Of a stretch of DNA of 26,520 bases, positions 1-7,473 are shown in pieces. Within the stretch, counting starts at the first letter, position 1, and each line of letters begins with the position of its first letter. The notes beneath the pieces are model-generated. The model saw only the letters and a list, made by a program, of their open reading frames with translations. It was not told where the DNA came from and did not search any database. Location: the NCBI GenBank assembly GCA_964369475.1, contig CAYJFK010000030.1, positions 1-26,520 of the forward strand, read 5' to 3'. This DNA is from CAYJFK01 sp964369475 (GTDB lineage Bacteria; Bacillota; Clostridia; Oscillospirales; Feifaniaceae). Made by a program: the position numbers and the translations under genes.

Positions 1-69
<69 letters not shown>

Positions 70-73
70 ACGG

Positions 74-118
74 CCGCCGCCGTATCAATCGGCCGTAGGC
101 CGATTGATACGGCGGCGG
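74..118. repeat. Perfect 21-bp inverted repeat (hairpin)
   Basis: Arms 74-94 and 98-118 are exact reverse complements with a GTA loop and a GC-rich base (CCGCCGCCG). It has no U-tract, so it is not a typical terminator. A second hairpin follows at 127-164 (arms AAGCCCTTAGACT and AGTCTAAGGGCTT). The rest of 165-318 shows no gene or recognisable RNA. Confidence 0.75.
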
Positions 119-126
119 AAAATTAA

Positions 127-164
127 AAGCCCTTAGACTAAGCTTATTCTAAGTCTAAGGGCTT
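127..164. repeat. 13-bp inverted repeat
   Basis: Arms 127-139 and 152-164 pair perfectly around a 12-nt loop. The right arm is followed by GAAAG rather than a T-run, so termination is uncertain. It lies about 155 bp downstream of the thioredoxin terminator. Confidence 0.6.
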
Positions 165-318
165 GAAAGCTCAAAACTACAAAACGGAGTCTCTCGCCTT
201 CTATCATGCAAACTCGGATATAGTCCAAGCCACTCTTAGCAAAAGACTAAAACATTACACGACGCTACCGCCTCGCCGCCTTACATACAACAGCTATAAA
301 GTTTAAATTACCCCAAAC

Positions 319-343
319 AAAAAAAGGGGCATAGCCCCTTTTT
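319..343 (-). terminator. Intrinsic terminator of trxA
   Basis: On the minus strand a 10-bp perfect stem (AAAAAGGGGC, loop TAT, GCCCCTTTTT) runs into seven T. It starts 9 bp after the thioredoxin stop codon. Confidence 0.9.
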
Positions 344-351
344 AGCTCTAT

Positions 352-657
352 TTAGATAAGTTCTAAAATCTTTGCTTTGGGAAGTGCGCCGACAGATTTG
401 TTGGCTACTTCGCCGTTTTTCACTACCATAAGTGTAGGAATGCTCATAACGCTATATTGCATAGCAAGCTCGCCTTGTTCGTCGACATTTATCTTGCAAA
501 CCTTCACATCGCTGCGCTCTACTGCGATTTCGTCTAAAACCGGGCCCACCATACGGCAAGGGCCGCACCAAGGTGCCCAGAAATCCACAATAACAGGACG
601 CTCGCTCTGCATTACTTCTACTTCAAAATTTTCTTTAGTTACATTAATTACTGACAT
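352..657 (-). CDS. trxA: Thioredoxin
   Basis: A 101-residue single-domain cytoplasmic thioredoxin, the usual family length. The active site WCGPC is at residues 30-34 (redox cysteines 31 and 34), preceded by the conserved VDFWAPW strand. The cis-proline before the active-site pocket is Pro74 in SIPT. As a general disulfide reductase it could supply electrons to the thioredoxin-dependent ArsC at 23342, which is an inference from family knowledge. The start is fixed by AAAGGAG (665-671) just upstream of ATG. It is monocistronic, with its own extended -10 promoter and its own terminator. Extra Cys54 lies outside the active site. The identification is secure. Confidence 0.97.
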   Translation of the reverse strand: MSVINVTKENFEVEVMQSERPVIVDFWAPWCGPCRMVGPVLDEIAVERSDVKVCKINVDEQGELAMQYSVMSIPTLMVVKNGEVANKSVGALPKAKILELI

Positions 658-740
658 AACTTTGCTCCTTTACTATGCTTTTTCTTTAGTCTGTCCTAAA
701 ACTTGCAATATATGCTTGTCCCAGACCTTTTTACAGGCTA

Positions 741-769
741 ATTATACCATATTCGTCAAAGTTTTACAA
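741..769 (-). promoter_or_regulatory. Sigma-A-type promoter of trxA
   Basis: On the minus strand, -35 TTGTAA (764-769), a 17-bp spacer, and -10 TATAAT (741-746) preceded by TGG, giving an extended -10. It lies about 85 bp upstream of the trxA start. Confidence 0.75.
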
Positions 770-828
770 GTAAACATTATGTGCATAAAGTGTGAATAAA
801 CGATTAAAAGTTAGTCACACAATGGCCA

Positions 829-2214
829 TTAATCTATTATGGTATTTACCCAAAATCCCGATTTTACCATTTTCAACCCAACAAAAAGCTTGAATATTTC
901 GGAATAACGCACCGCCGCATAGACCCAAACGGCAGGTAATGTTGTGTAGTTGCATAGATATATTGCAAGCGGTACCGTTATGCCCCACATAAATCCGCAG
1001 TCGTAGAGCATTGTTATAAGCGTTTTACCGCCCGAGCGTATACCGAAGTAACAGCCGTGTATTACGGCATTTATCGGAAGTGCGCCGCCTGCCACTATCA
1101 ACATGCCCGAGGCAAGCGTTCTAACTGCCGGCTCTGTTTTGTAGAGTAGCGGTATAAGGGGCGACGATAGGGCGAGCAGCGATCCTATTGCTACATGCAG
1201 TATAAATGTCGTTGCTATAAGCCTTGTGTTTGTCTCGATAGCGCCGATTTTGTCTGCCGCACCGAGGCGCTGACCTACCAGAATGGAAATTGCCGTTCCC
1301 ATCGAAAACATTATAACGGCAAAGAAATTGTATGTCGTCGAGGTAATGTTGGAGGCCGCAACGGCAGTTATGCCACGCACCGCAAAGGCGCTCGATTGTG
1401 CCGTTGTTCCAAGCGACCATAAAATTTCACTGCACATTAGTGGCAGCCCTGTAAGAACAACACGCTTTAGAAGTACGGGCGGTAGCTTTGCCGAGCTGTA
1501 CACTCCCACTATAAAGGGGTACTTTTCCTTGTGCTTATGTGTGTGCGACACTATGTATATTGCCTCTATCCATCTTGCAAGCGAGGTTGCAAGAGCGGCA
1601 CCGGCAACTCCCATTTCGGGAAAACCAAAGTGACCGAATATAAGCAGATAGTTTCCGATAAGGTTGACAAAGACCGACACAACACCTGCCTTCATGGGGG
1701 CTACCGTCTCCCCCGTTTCACGTAGCGAGCTGACATATGCCTGACTTATTGTAAAGGCAGGCAGTCCAAGCAAGCTGACCCTTAGATATGTAAGCCCGAG
1801 CTCGAGCGTTTTTGCGACATCTTCGGGCGAGTTTTGTTCGCTCGACAGCCACAGGCTTATAAATGTCTCACCCCATATAAGAAGAATGGAGGAGGCGGCA
1901 ATAATAATTAGCACAGAGAACATCGACTTCATTCTTGCCGTGTAGCGCATTCCCTCGAAGTCTCGTACGCCGTAATACTGCGCACCGAATATCGAAATGC
2001 CCGAAAGGCCGCCGAATATCGTAAGCATTACGACAAAGTTTAGCTGATTTACAATAGAGACCGCACTGATAGACAGTGTGCCGAGCGACCCTACCATTAT
2101 ATTGTCGAGCATTGTTACAAAGTTTGTTATGCCCTGTTGCACGACGAGCGGCAATACCAACACAAAGAGCGTGCGGTTAAATGCCTTGTCTGAAAATACC
2201 TGTGTTAGTTTCAA
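829..2214 (-). CDS. MATE family efflux transporter
   Basis: A 461-residue polytopic protein with about 12 predicted membrane segments, the normal size for multidrug and toxic-compound extrusion carriers, which use Na+ or H+ gradients to export drugs or metabolites. The N-terminal half carries the family-like stretch LVLPLVVQQGITNFVTMLDN (about residues 19-38) and GGLSGISIFGAQYYG (about 68-82). The start codon is TTG (2212-2214), chosen because GGAGGG sits 7 bases upstream and no ATG fits. The gene is preceded by a long hairpin (2238-2290) in its leader. Substrate cannot be told from sequence. It is separated from the upstream MFS gene by an R2 element and is probably transcribed on its own. 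Confidence 0.9.
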   Translation of the reverse strand: MKLTQVFSDKAFNRTLFVLVLPLVVQQGITNFVTMLDNIMVGSLGTLSISAVSIVNQLNFVVMLTIFGGLSGISIFGAQYYGVRDFEGMRYTARMKSMFSVLIIIAASSILLIWGETFISLWLSSEQNSPEDVAKTLELGLTYLRVSLLGLPAFTISQAYVSSLRETGETVAPMKAGVVSVFVNLIGNYLLIFGHFGFPEMGVAGAALATSLARWIEAIYIVSHTHKHKEKYPFIVGVYSSAKLPPVLLKRVVLTGLPLMCSEILWSLGTTAQSSAFAVRGITAVAASNITSTTYNFFAVIMFSMGTAISILVGQRLGAADKIGAIETNTRLIATTFILHVAIGSLLALSSPLIPLLYKTEPAVRTLASGMLIVAGGALPINAVIHGCYFGIRSGGKTLITMLYDCGFMWGITVPLAIYLCNYTTLPAVWVYAAVRYSEIFKLFVGLKMVKSGFWVNTIID

Positions 2215-2237
2215 TTGATTCCCTCCGATTACTACTT

Positions 2238-2290
2238 AAAGGACGGGCCTACCGTTTTTGGAGCTTTTCCAAAAACGGTTCCCGTCCTTT
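2238..2290. repeat. Long two-stem hairpin upstream of the MATE gene
   Basis: The outer arms AAAGGACGGG (2238-2247) and CCCGTCCTTT (2281-2290) enclose inner arms ACCGTTTTTGGA (2251-2262) and TCCAAAAACGGT (2268-2279). On the plus strand it ends in TTTTT and resembles a terminator, but no plus-strand gene precedes it. On the minus strand it lies 24 bp upstream of the MATE start codon, so it could be a leader/attenuator hairpin or the terminator of transcripts coming from the MFS gene. Confidence 0.6.
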
Positions 2291-2356
2291 TTAAAAACTA
2301 TTTATCAGATGTAGCGCAATAAGCAAACATCTAAACTTATCTTGTAACTACGCCTA

Positions 2357-2633
2357 GGGTGATAGATGTAATCCGAACCCGCCCCTGACAGCGTGTGTCT
2401 CCGCCATTCTTCGTTATACTCCTCGGCAAGGCAACAAGCATTGCGCTCGTCGTATGCCTCGACTGGCGAAGACACACGCTGTCAGGGGTCGCAAAGCGAT
2501 TTTTGAAGCCACAGGGCGTTTTGTGGCGAGGCACTACATAGTGGCAATGCTTGATGCCTTGCCGCTGTGGAGTAACGAAGTCCACAAGGCGCCCTGTGGC
2601 TTCAAAAACGGGTTCGGATTATATCTATCACCC
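2357..2633. mobile_element. R2 element copy 1 (277-bp MITE-like)
   Basis: The terminal inverted repeats are 25 bp with one mismatch (left end GGGTGATAGATGTAATCC). They are bounded by TA at 2355-2356 and 2634-2635, a 2-bp target duplication as in Tc1/mariner/IS630-type elements. Inside are two hairpins: stem 1, 2382-2400 with 2470-2488 (19 bp perfect), and stem 2, 2501-2518 with 2590-2607 (18 bp perfect). The two loops are close reverse complements of each other. There is no transposase and no credible ORF, so mobility would need a protein in trans. A second copy of the same length interrupts the ACR3 gene. Confidence 0.88.
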
Positions 2634-2648
2634 TAACCTTGCCCTCAT

Positions 2649-3887
2649 TTACCAAGTCTTGCGAGCTTCGCCCATTTTGCAGGCCGTTACATAGCCAACG
2701 GTGCAAAGCGCACCTGCTATAACAAAGATTATCCAAGCAAGGTTGTAGCTGCCTGTTAAGTCGAATATAAAGCCGCAGAATGGTGCGCCTATTGATGCGC
2801 CTGCCATTATGAACATTAGAATAACTCCGTATATAGAGGTAAAGTGCTTATTTCCAAAGATTGCCGAGGTCATAAGTGCCGGTGGCACTGTTTGAGTTGC
2901 ATATGCCATGCCAAAGAAAAATGCAAAGACATAGGGCACTCCTGGCATTGCGATAAAGACAAGTGTTAGCGGTGCTATTAGGTTTGCAAGACCTGCAATA
3001 AGCGAGGCAAGTCCTGTGCCAAACTTGTCGAAAAGTGTACCGTATCCAAGCTTAGCGACACTCATGATGGCCATGTATGCCGCAACAATTCCCGAGGTAA
3101 AGACCGCCGCAAAGCCGCCGTCGTCCATAAAGGCAAGGAAGTTTGTTGCTATACCGGTCGTTAGCATACCTGTTATAAAAAGGCTTGCTCCAAGTATCCA
3201 AAACATGGGTGATTTTATAGCCTCGGCCCTTGTAAGGCCGCCCATTTCGACCGCTGCAGTTCCCTCGAACTGCTCCTCGCCGTAACGTGTAAGCCCTTTG
3301 TCTTCGGGGCGCTCTTTAATAACAAATATAAGCATTGGGAAGATTAAAGCTATTGCCGCAATTGTCATGGCGACATAACCCATCTGCCAGCCTTGGTTTT
3401 CAACTATAAGCGACACAACAGGTACTGCAACCATGCCGCCGAGCGACGAGCCCGAATAGGCAATGCCCGTTGCAAGGCCTTTTTTTGCCCTAAACCAGTT
3501 GTTAATGATAGTTCCTACCGCCATAACATCAAGGCCTACAACAAAGCTACCCTGAAGCACGCCGATTATGTAAAACTGCCATAACTGTGTCGAGAGCGAC
3601 ATGGCAAAGGGCATTAGACATGCAACTACCGCACATGCATACATAACCCTTTTCTGGCCGAATTTTGCAAATAGAGGGCCATAAAACGGCATTACGATGG
3701 TAGAAGAAAGGCTAACAATCGTTGTAAAGAGCGTAAACGCACCACGAGAAAAGCCGAGAGCATCTGTAACAGGTTTAACAAATACACTCATGCAGTTCCA
3801 AAGAAGACCGACCGAGCCGCCAAGCACAATTGTACATGCGGCAACTACGTACCAACCATAGAATAATCCTTTTTTTGTCTGTGTCAT
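2649..3887 (-). CDS. MFS transporter, OFA (oxalate/formate antiporter-like) type
   Basis: A 412-residue, 12-segment major facilitator. The start is set at ATG 3885-3887 because GGAGG (3892-3896) precedes it and because the protein then begins MTQTKKGLFYGWYVVAA, in register with the paralogue upstream. The open frame continues further 5', but only across that paralogue's terminator hairpin. The FYGW near the N-terminus and the long second-half layout fit the OFA/MCT-like branch, which exchanges or symports small carboxylates. The substrate is not visible. The tandem paralogue at 4016-5281 suggests local duplication. A perfect palindrome sits just upstream of the ribosome site. It ends 14 bp before the R2 element. 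Confidence 0.88.
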   Translation of the reverse strand: MTQTKKGLFYGWYVVAACTIVLGGSVGLLWNCMSVFVKPVTDALGFSRGAFTLFTTIVSLSSTIVMPFYGPLFAKFGQKRVMYACAVVACLMPFAMSLSTQLWQFYIIGVLQGSFVVGLDVMAVGTIINNWFRAKKGLATGIAYSGSSLGGMVAVPVVSLIVENQGWQMGYVAMTIAAIALIFPMLIFVIKERPEDKGLTRYGEEQFEGTAAVEMGGLTRAEAIKSPMFWILGASLFITGMLTTGIATNFLAFMDDGGFAAVFTSGIVAAYMAIMSVAKLGYGTLFDKFGTGLASLIAGLANLIAPLTLVFIAMPGVPYVFAFFFGMAYATQTVPPALMTSAIFGNKHFTSIYGVILMFIMAGASIGAPFCGFIFDLTGSYNLAWIIFVIAGALCTVGYVTACKMGEARKTW

Positions 3888-3905
3888 ACTACCTCCGTTT
3901 AATAG

Positions 3906-3926
3906 ATTAACACGCCTTGTGTTAAT
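3906..3926. promoter_or_regulatory. Candidate operator palindrome before the MFS gene
   Basis: ATTAACAC-N5-GTGTTAAT is a perfect 8-bp inverted repeat ending 9 bp upstream of the GGAGG of the 2649-3887 gene. Its size and symmetry suit a dimeric helix-turn-helix repressor site. No regulator gene is adjacent, so this is an inference. Confidence 0.45.
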
Positions 3927-3936
3927 AAAGCTATAT

Positions 3937-3962
3937 AAAAGGACGACAACCGCCGTCCTTTT
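3937..3962 (-). terminator. Terminator of the upstream MFS gene (4016-5281)
   Basis: On the minus strand a 9-bp stem (AAAAGGACG with CGTCCTTTT) ends in TTTTATA. It lies 54 bp after the stop codon, so the two MFS genes are probably separate transcription units. Confidence 0.7.
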
Positions 3963-4015
3963 AATCACAGAATTATCTGCTCTTTTATATAGTGTATCAT
4001 ATATTTCCTAAGAAA

Positions 4016-5281
4016 TCAAGCTATTTCCTCGGCATATCCACGTGCAATTCCCTGCTTTGAAGCAAATATTAGCAGTGTAATTACAACTATCGACGAGACA
4101 GCATAAAGCGTAAAGACCGATGTGTAAGAGCCTGTCGCATCAAATACCATTCCCGAGAGCAGAGGGCCTATTGCGCCGCCTGCACTTGCCATCATTGTGC
4201 AAAGGCTGTAAATGGCGGAGAATTCTCTGTCGCCGAATATTGCTCCCGTTAGGTAGGAGTAGGGAACGGATAGCGTTGAATATCCAAGGCCAAAGAATAT
4301 TGTGAATACCCACGGCACTATGGGCGATGCACCTGCAAATAGCATTAATAGTGACGAGCCAAGCAGAACAAATCCAACCGTAAAGGAGGAGAGCACAGGG
4401 CCCATTTTGTCGAAGGAGACGCCAAGCACTATCTTGCCAAATATCATAACGACCATAACTGTCGAGATAATGCCTGCCGCAAAGTCTATGTTGTAGCCAA
4501 TATCTGTAAGAGCGGCCGAAATGTGGGGGTTTATTCCCATGCCTATCATGGAGTTTAGGAAAAATCCTGCGCCCATTATGTAGAATGTAGGTGTCTTTAG
4601 TGCCTGAGCTCTCGTTATGCCCTTAACGACATGAGGTGTGCCCGAGGCAATTTCTTTTTCTGCGCCATATGGAACAAGTCCGATGTCCTCCGGTTTATCA
4701 CGCATTATTAAAATTGCAAGCATAAAGAGTGCAAATGCGCAGACAGCCTGAAGGCGGTAGCCCCACTGCCAACCCATTGCATCTATAACCTTTGTAGATG
4801 CGGCAAGCATGATGGAAGCTGTAACGCCAGATCCCGAGAATGCAAGTCCTGCCGCAAGGCCTTTTTTCTCTCTAAACCAACGGTTTACAAGTGTGCCGAC
4901 AGCCATAATTGTAATGCCCGATGCGCCAAGTCCGTATAGCACTGCAAGCACATAAAAATGCCACAACTGTGTTGCAAAGGAATAACAAAAATAGACCGTA
5001 CAACATAGTGTAGATGCTATCAGTATAACCTTTCTAATTGAAAAACGTCTGAAGAGTTCGCCGAAAAACGGCGCCATAATCATTGTTAGTATAGACTGGA
5101 TCGTTGTGTAAAATGTAAACCCACCTCGGGAAAAGCCCAGTGCTTCTGTAACCGGCTTGATAAAAACTCCGCTACAATTAAGCAGCATTCCAACTCCGGC
5201 ACCTGCAACCATTGCCCCTGCCAAGACGACAAACCAGCCGTAAAAGATCTTTCCTTGTTTCTGCGATAGCCCTTGTGACAT
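4016..5281 (-). CDS. MFS transporter, OFA-like, paralogue of the 2649 gene
   Basis: A 421-residue major facilitator with 12 predicted membrane segments. It aligns by eye with its neighbour along the whole length: KIFYGWFVVLAG at the N-terminus, a repeated GFSRG motif after the second segment, WHFYVLAVLYGLG against WQFYIIGVLQGSF, and NRWFREKKGLA against NNWFRAKKGLA. The family includes carboxylate exchangers, but substrate is unknown. GGAGG lies 9 bases before the ATG. The gene has its own promoter and its own terminator. The two proteins are clearly diverged, so the duplication is not recent. Confidence 0.88.
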   Translation of the reverse strand: MSQGLSQKQGKIFYGWFVVLAGAMVAGAGVGMLLNCSGVFIKPVTEALGFSRGGFTFYTTIQSILTMIMAPFFGELFRRFSIRKVILIASTLCCTVYFCYSFATQLWHFYVLAVLYGLGASGITIMAVGTLVNRWFREKKGLAAGLAFSGSGVTASIMLAASTKVIDAMGWQWGYRLQAVCAFALFMLAILIMRDKPEDIGLVPYGAEKEIASGTPHVVKGITRAQALKTPTFYIMGAGFFLNSMIGMGINPHISAALTDIGYNIDFAAGIISTVMVVMIFGKIVLGVSFDKMGPVLSSFTVGFVLLGSSLLMLFAGASPIVPWVFTIFFGLGYSTLSVPYSYLTGAIFGDREFSAIYSLCTMMASAGGAIGPLLSGMVFDATGSYTSVFTLYAVSSIVVITLLIFASKQGIARGYAEEIA

Positions 5282-5324
5282 TTTAATAACCTCCGATAAA
5301 ATAAAACGTAATAACGCATATTAA

Positions 5325-5353
5325 AGCATACCAGTAATATAAACATTTGTAAA
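5325..5353 (-). promoter_or_regulatory. Promoter of the MFS gene 4016-5281
   Basis: On the minus strand, -35 TTTACA (5348-5353), a 17-bp spacer and -10 TATGCT (5325-5330) preceded by TGG (extended -10). It lies 44 bp upstream of the start codon. Confidence 0.65.
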
Positions 5354-5456
5354 TAGCAATAGTGATAGAATTTTAGCTATTCTTGCCTTCATAAACTGTT
5401 AATATTTTTGCTCTTTTGGAGCATTTTTTAGTTTGTGCAGGTTTTTTGTTTTGTTA

Positions 5457-5473
5457 GGGTGATAGATATAATC
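5457..5473. repeat. Solo R2-type end at the edge of a composite repeat
   Basis: TA followed by GGGTGATAGATATAATC matches the outer 17 bases of the R2 terminal repeat. No partner end is found before the chemotaxis gene. The following 5474-5568 is unique sequence with weak internal complementarity and no supported gene. Confidence 0.6.
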
Positions 5474-5568
5474 AGACACTCTAATCGAATGGTTGCAAGT
5501 ATGTAGTGTGTCAATGGAGTGCGAAAGTTTTTCCAAGGGGCATAAAGCGGCCTTTGGGGTTGGTGCAA

Positions 5569-5602
5569 GGGGGGCAGTGACGATAAATCGTCACTGCCCC
5601 CC
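5569..5602. repeat. 16-bp hairpin, left flank of R1 copy 1
   Basis: GGGGGGCAGTGACGAT, loop AA, and its exact complement. A near-identical hairpin is at 5726-5759. The two differ at one base pair only (G:C here, A:T there), so pairing is kept. Confidence 0.8.
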
Positions 5603-5725
5603 AGACTGGAGAAAAACCTAAAATCAAGCCCCTTCGGAAGGAGGGGGAGCGGCGAGGGGGCACCATCAGGGTGCCCTTCGTCGTTAAATTCCCGCCCCGA
5701 GGGCGTTAAAATCAGCTTTAGCTGA
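5602..5725 (-). mobile_element. R1 element copy 1 (variant, flanked by hairpins)
   Basis: Read on the minus strand, this shares most of its sequence with the R1 copy at 21991-22151, including the CAGCT-AA-AGCTG hairpin, the CGCCC-TCG-GGGCG hairpin, the CACC-CTGAT-GGTG hairpin, the C-rich/G-rich hairpin and the end that reads CAGACTGGAGAAAAA from the plus strand. The other terminal stem (CAGCTTGGAG...) is absent and replaced by the 5726-5759 hairpin. It carries no protein gene. Confidence 0.75.
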
Positions 5726-5759
5726 GGGGAGCAGTGACGATAAATCGTCACTGCTCCCC
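5726..5759. repeat. 16-bp hairpin, right flank of R1 copy 1
   Basis: GGGGAGCAGTGACGAT, loop AA, and the perfect complement. It lies 17 bp downstream of the chemotaxis gene's stop (minus strand) and is immediately followed, on that strand, by R1. It could act as a transcription-end structure but lacks a U-tract. Confidence 0.75.
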
Positions 5760-5776
5760 CCTTTTGCTACCTATTA

Positions 5777-7132
5777 TTAGTTTCTTATCGCCGCATTGAT
5801 AAAGCGGAGCTCGTCTGTTATTTCGTTTGCAATAGATGTGCTCTGCTCTGCCGTTGCCGCTGTTCTCGATATGTCTCCGCTTATCGATTGCATCTGCATT
5901 AGGATGTTGTTAATGCTCTCGACCTGCTCTGCCATGACCGAGTTAATGTTATCGGCATTTTTTGCCGCCTCTTTCGAGAAGTCTATAACTTCTCCCATGT
6001 TGGAAACGGCACTCTTAACGAGCTCTACGCTCTTTGTAACATTTCTTGCAGATTCGTGCACAAGCTTTGCACTGTCGTTTGCCGCTTTAGAACTGTTGCT
6101 TGCAAGCGTTCTAACCTCCTCGGCAACAACTGCAAATCCACGGCCTGCACTGCCTGCACGAGCCGCCTCGACAGAGGCATTTAAGGCGAGGATATTTGTC
6201 TGGAAGGCAATGTCTTCAATGCTCTTAATAATTCCTATAATGCGCTGAGAGGAGCGCTCGACCTCGCTTATCGCCTCGACAATGTTATTCATCAGTGCGT
6301 TATTTTGCTCTAATTTATCAACACTGTTTGTCGCCGAATCTCTCGACTGAGCCGCCATTTTTTGTGCTGTTGTAACTTCTTTTTGTATAGCAAGGCTCTG
6401 CTCTGAGAGCTCCTCTATTATATATGCCTGATTTTGCGAGCCCTCTTTTAAAACTGTCGCTATGTCGAGCATACGTTGCGAGGTGTTCTCGAGATTGCTC
6501 GAACGTCTGCCGACCTCTCCGAAAATTTTGTGCTGTGTCTCTGCGCTTTTTTTGGATTCTTCCATTTTTTCCTCGACCTGCTTAACAAGGTCGACCGATT
6601 GAGCTTCCTTTACTGCCGAGTCGTCTAAATATTCTGTTCCCCATTTAACTAAGAGATTTACAAATAAAACACAAAATCCCCAGCCCAAAAATCCTCTTAA
6701 AATATTGCCAAATCCAAACGCTCCGTATATACTCTCTCCAAAGAATATGCATACAAAGAGAACAATAGACGATATAATCGACTGTGTTTTTAGCATTTTC
6801 GGCTTATAGTAAATGCCGGTAAATGCAAGGCTGCCTGCAATTAGCGGTAGCGATGCGGCAAGGTTTCTGCCTATCAGTCCAAATCCCACTATCAAGGCAA
6901 GCTGGACATTTGTAAGAATCGCTGTGCAGGCATCTATATTTCCTCTCTTTTTGAAAAAATTGCTCGTTGAAACAAGTATAAGTGTGCTTATTATAATTGC
7001 CGCACCCATACCCATTTGACTGCCCAAAACATAGAGCACTCCGTATGTAGTTCCTCCTATAAGGAGTACAATTTGGTTTACTCCTACGAGTTTCTCTATT
7101 CTTATAGAAGATGCTTGATTATTCATAACCAT
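5777..7132 (-). CDS. Methyl-accepting chemotaxis protein with membrane-only sensor
   Basis: A 451-residue chemoreceptor. The first ~165 residues hold about six hydrophobic segments with no large extracytoplasmic domain. A long coiled coil follows, with the conserved signalling hairpin tip at about residues 306-330 (IEDIAFQTNILALNASVEAA), the site that contacts CheA and CheW. No HAMP domain is obvious. The input is therefore probably membrane-embedded. Three ATG codons cluster at the start; I chose the second (7130-7132) because AAAGG then lies 5 bases upstream, whereas it is only 2 bases from the first (7135). The third, at 7126, is possible. No flagellar or che genes are in the window. Confidence 0.92.
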   Translation of the reverse strand: MVMNNQASSIRIEKLVGVNQIVLLIGGTTYGVLYVLGSQMGMGAAIIISTLILVSTSNFFKKRGNIDACTAILTNVQLALIVGFGLIGRNLAASLPLIAGSLAFTGIYYKPKMLKTQSIISSIVLFVCIFFGESIYGAFGFGNILRGFLGWGFCVLFVNLLVKWGTEYLDDSAVKEAQSVDLVKQVEEKMEESKKSAETQHKIFGEVGRRSSNLENTSQRMLDIATVLKEGSQNQAYIIEELSEQSLAIQKEVTTAQKMAAQSRDSATNSVDKLEQNNALMNNIVEAISEVERSSQRIIGIIKSIEDIAFQTNILALNASVEAARAGSAGRGFAVVAEEVRTLASNSSKAANDSAKLVHESARNVTKSVELVKSAVSNMGEVIDFSKEAAKNADNINSVMAEQVESINNILMQMQSISGDISRTAATAEQSTSIANEITDELRFINAAIRN

Positions 7133-7135
7133 CAT

Positions 7136-7473
7136 TACCTTTCTTTTTCATGTAAGGGAAAGACCTATAACCACGCACAATTTGCCAAAGCTTGTGTGCC
7201 AAAATTACAGTGGTATAAAACAATTATATTTTTTGTTTGCCCTATTGTCAATGATATAAATGTGAATTGTTGGTTAAAATCTGCATTTTTTTGTAGATAT
7301 AAGAGCTTTTACTAAAAATCGACCTTGAGTATAGGTAATTATGAAAATATTTGATGTATTTTGCCTGTTCTTACATATTCTTTATTGTGCTCCGCAAGGT
7401 GGTCGACAGGCCTGTATGACACCCTTTAATCATTAAATATAGCAGCTATAACATGCCACGCTTTACCCATTTG
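7136..7473. other. Intergenic region with a solo R2-variant end
   Basis: AT-rich, no supported gene. At 7156-7172 it holds GGGAAAGACCTATAACC after AA, which matches the outer end of the R2 copy in ACR3 (GGGAAAGACCTATAATCC). No partner inverted end is seen nearby, so this looks like a remnant or a chance half-site. Confidence 0.5.

Noticed and set aside
377..799. Plus-strand open frame opposite trxA
   Set aside because: It is the shadow of a clear thioredoxin gene and lacks a ribosome site.
2337..2636. Two small open frames across R2 copy 1
   Set aside because: They follow the inverted-repeat structure on opposite strands, lack ribosome sites and are not conserved in copy 2.
3888..3968. N-terminal extension (MIKRTAVVV...) of the MFS gene
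   Set aside because: It translates the upstream gene's terminator and a palindrome, has no ribosome site, and the internal ATG with GGAGG aligns with the paralogue.
5428..5751. Open frame over the composite repeat, minus strand
   Set aside because: It lies wholly in R1/hairpin sequence, has no ribosome site and has low-complexity composition.
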